Positions 62,945 through 64,000 of a stretch of DNA of 64,000 bases are shown one piece after another. The position numbers were made by a program, and so were the translations under genes. Below the pieces are notes generated by a model. The model had not been told where the DNA came from. It saw only the letters and a list, made by a program, of their open reading frames with translations, and searched no databases. The stretch comes from Pantoea vagans (lineage in GTDB: Bacteria; Pseudomonadota; Gammaproteobacteria; Enterobacterales; Enterobacteriaceae), in the NCBI RefSeq assembly GCF_001506165.1, contig NZ_CP011427.1:1984001-2048000 (forward strand). Reading direction: 5' to 3'. Each line of letters opens with the position of its first letter. Within the stretch, counting starts at the first letter, position 1.

Positions 62945-63782
62945 CGCTGCACCTTTACTTGATGTAGAGGACTTGCAGGTGAGCTTCGTCAACGGGCGGC
63001 AAATTACCCCGGCTGTTCGCGGTATCTCCTTTCAGTTAGGCAAAGAGAAGTTGGCGATTGTTGGTGAATCAGGCTCAGGGAAATCCACGGTGGGCCGTGC
63101 ACTGCTGCAACTGCATCCGCGGAGTGCGCGCATTACCGCACAACGCATGCAGTTTGCCGATGTTGATCTGTTGCGTGCTTCGCCTGCGCAGATGCGTGCC
63201 GTGCGCGGCAAGCGTATTTCAATGATCATGCAGGACCCGAAATATTCGTTGAATCCGGTAGTGCGAGTAGGAGAACAAATCGCTGAAGCCTGGCGGAGCC
63301 ATCATCCCGGCCAGCGCGACATTGCACGTCAGCGAGCTATGGAGATGCTGGAAGTGGTGCGCATCCGTGAACCGGAAAGGGTTTATCAATGTTACCCGCA
63401 CGAGATTTCAGGCGGGCAAGGTCAGCGCGTAATGATCGCCATGATGTTAATTACCGATCCTGAACTATTGATCGCCGATGAACCCACCTCCGCCCTGGAT
63501 GTGTCGGTCCGCCTTCAGGTGTTAACGCTGCTGGATGAGCTGGTGCAACAACGTGGGCTGGGTCTGATTTTTATTAGCCACGATCTGAATCTGGTCAGGC
63601 GATTTTGCGATCGGGTATTGGTCATGTATGCAGGTCGCGTCGTTGAATCTTTGCCGGCCAACCAACTCGATCACGCCCAACATCCTTATACCCAAGGATT
63701 GCTGGCAGCGTTGCCAGATATGGATGCACGCCGCTCGCGTTTACCGGTGCTGCAACGTCAGACCAGCTGGCTACAACCCTAA
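62916..63782 (+). CDS. ABC ATP-binding protein, DppD/OppD family
   Basis: 288 residues. Walker A GESGSGKST, the signature SGGQGQR and Walker B LLIADEPTSAL are intact, followed by ISHDLNLVRRF and a C-terminal oligopeptide region. I start at GTG 62916, nine nt after AGGAG; an ATG at 62907 directly abuts that site and would be unusually close. It overlaps the permease gene. Confidence 0.92.
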   Translation: MTSSILAANNAAPLLDVEDLQVSFVNGRQITPAVRGISFQLGKEKLAIVGESGSGKSTVGRALLQLHPRSARITAQRMQFADVDLLRASPAQMRAVRGKRISMIMQDPKYSLNPVVRVGEQIAEAWRSHHPGQRDIARQRAMEMLEVVRIREPERVYQCYPHEISGGQGQRVMIAMMLITDPELLIADEPTSALDVSVRLQVLTLLDELVQQRGLGLIFISHDLNLVRRFCDRVLVMYAGRVVESLPANQLDHAQHPYTQGLLAALPDMDARRSRLPVLQRQTSWLQP

Positions 63783-63791
63783 GGAGCGTAC

Positions 63792-64000
63792 ATGAACGAG
63801 ATGATTAGCGTGCGTCAACTCAACCTCAGCTTTGGCGAAGATGAGCAGCGTAATCAAGTGCTGTTCGATGTGAACTTGTCAGTGCGCGAGGGGGAGGTTT
63901 TTGGTCTGGTTGGTGAATCGGGATCGGGTAAAACCACCGTATTAAAGTGCCTCTCCGGGCTGTTCACTCACTGGGACGGCGAATTGGCTATTGCTGGACA
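63792..64000 (+). CDS. ABC ATP-binding protein, DppF/OppF family, 3' end missing
   Basis: The first ~69 codons are visible: MNEMISVRQLNLSFGEDEQ, then Walker A ESGSGKTTVLKCLSG. AAGGAG before ATG 63792. It is the second nucleotide-binding subunit of the importer and continues beyond the window. Confidence 0.9.
   Translation, partial: MNEMISVRQLNLSFGEDEQRNQVLFDVNLSVREGEVFGLVGESGSGKTTVLKCLSGLFTHWDGELAIAG

Overview
The window looks like chromosome of an Enterobacterales member, most likely Erwiniaceae (Pantoea or a close relative). This rests on gene content (a large enterobacterial-type T6SS, membrane PQQ glucose dehydrogenase, a UxuA/UxuB/UxaC/UxuR hexuronate pathway, a YnfM/YnfL-like pair), moderately GC-rich coding sequence and many short GTAG-headed palindromic repeats between genes. 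The genus is inferred from gene content only.

Positions 1-25894 hold one plus-strand type VI secretion locus. It opens with an accessory cassette: two pentapeptide-repeat proteins, a DUF3540 protein and a PAAR-like DUF4150 protein. Next come an SH3-like lipoprotein, tssJ-tssK-tssL-tssM-tagF-tssA-tssB-tssC-hcp, an FHA protein, a PP2C phosphatase, an unknown periplasmic protein, tssE-tssF-tssG, clpV (tssH) and a Ser/Thr kinase. Every core component except VgrG (TssI) is inside the window. Kinase, phosphatase and FHA protein together indicate threonine-phosphorylation control of assembly. Immediately downstream on the other strand sits a probable effector/immunity pair: a GH24 muramidase with a peptidoglycan-binding domain and a small secreted protein.

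Positions 27379-46700 are a mixed accessory and metabolic region: a racemase-like protein, a LysE exporter, a P-loop kinase-like protein, a structured 283-bp intergenic element, gcd, an orphan sulfonate-binding protein with a flavin monooxygenase, a GT-D glycosyltransferase-like protein, a Fic protein flanked by direct repeats, a hexapeptide acetyltransferase, a secreted ParB/Srx-like protein, two LysR regulators each divergent from a transporter or old yellow enzyme, and a Nudix hydrolase.

Positions 44339-53474 form a hexuronate module. A GH31 glycosidase and an ExuT-type transporter run on the minus strand, divergent from uxuA-uxuB-uxaC-uxuR, with UxuR/ExuR-like operators between them. An aminotransferase and a YqjM-like flavin oxidoreductase follow.

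The most striking find lies in the 760-bp gap at 55974-56733, where no gene longer than 90 nt is evident. It contains what looks like a complete SOS-controlled TisB/IstR-type toxin-antitoxin locus. The minus strand carries a LexA box, a roughly 200-nt leader, a 29-codon hydrophobic peptide with strong RBS, and a terminator. Divergent from it is a small RNA gene with a near-consensus promoter and its own terminator. The 5' end of that RNA repeats 17 nt exactly, so it would be perfectly antisense to the toxin leader.

The window ends with a Fur-box-controlled iron-siderophore binding protein and a divergent operon of an enolase-superfamily enzyme with a Dpp/Opp-type ABC importer, cut by the right edge.
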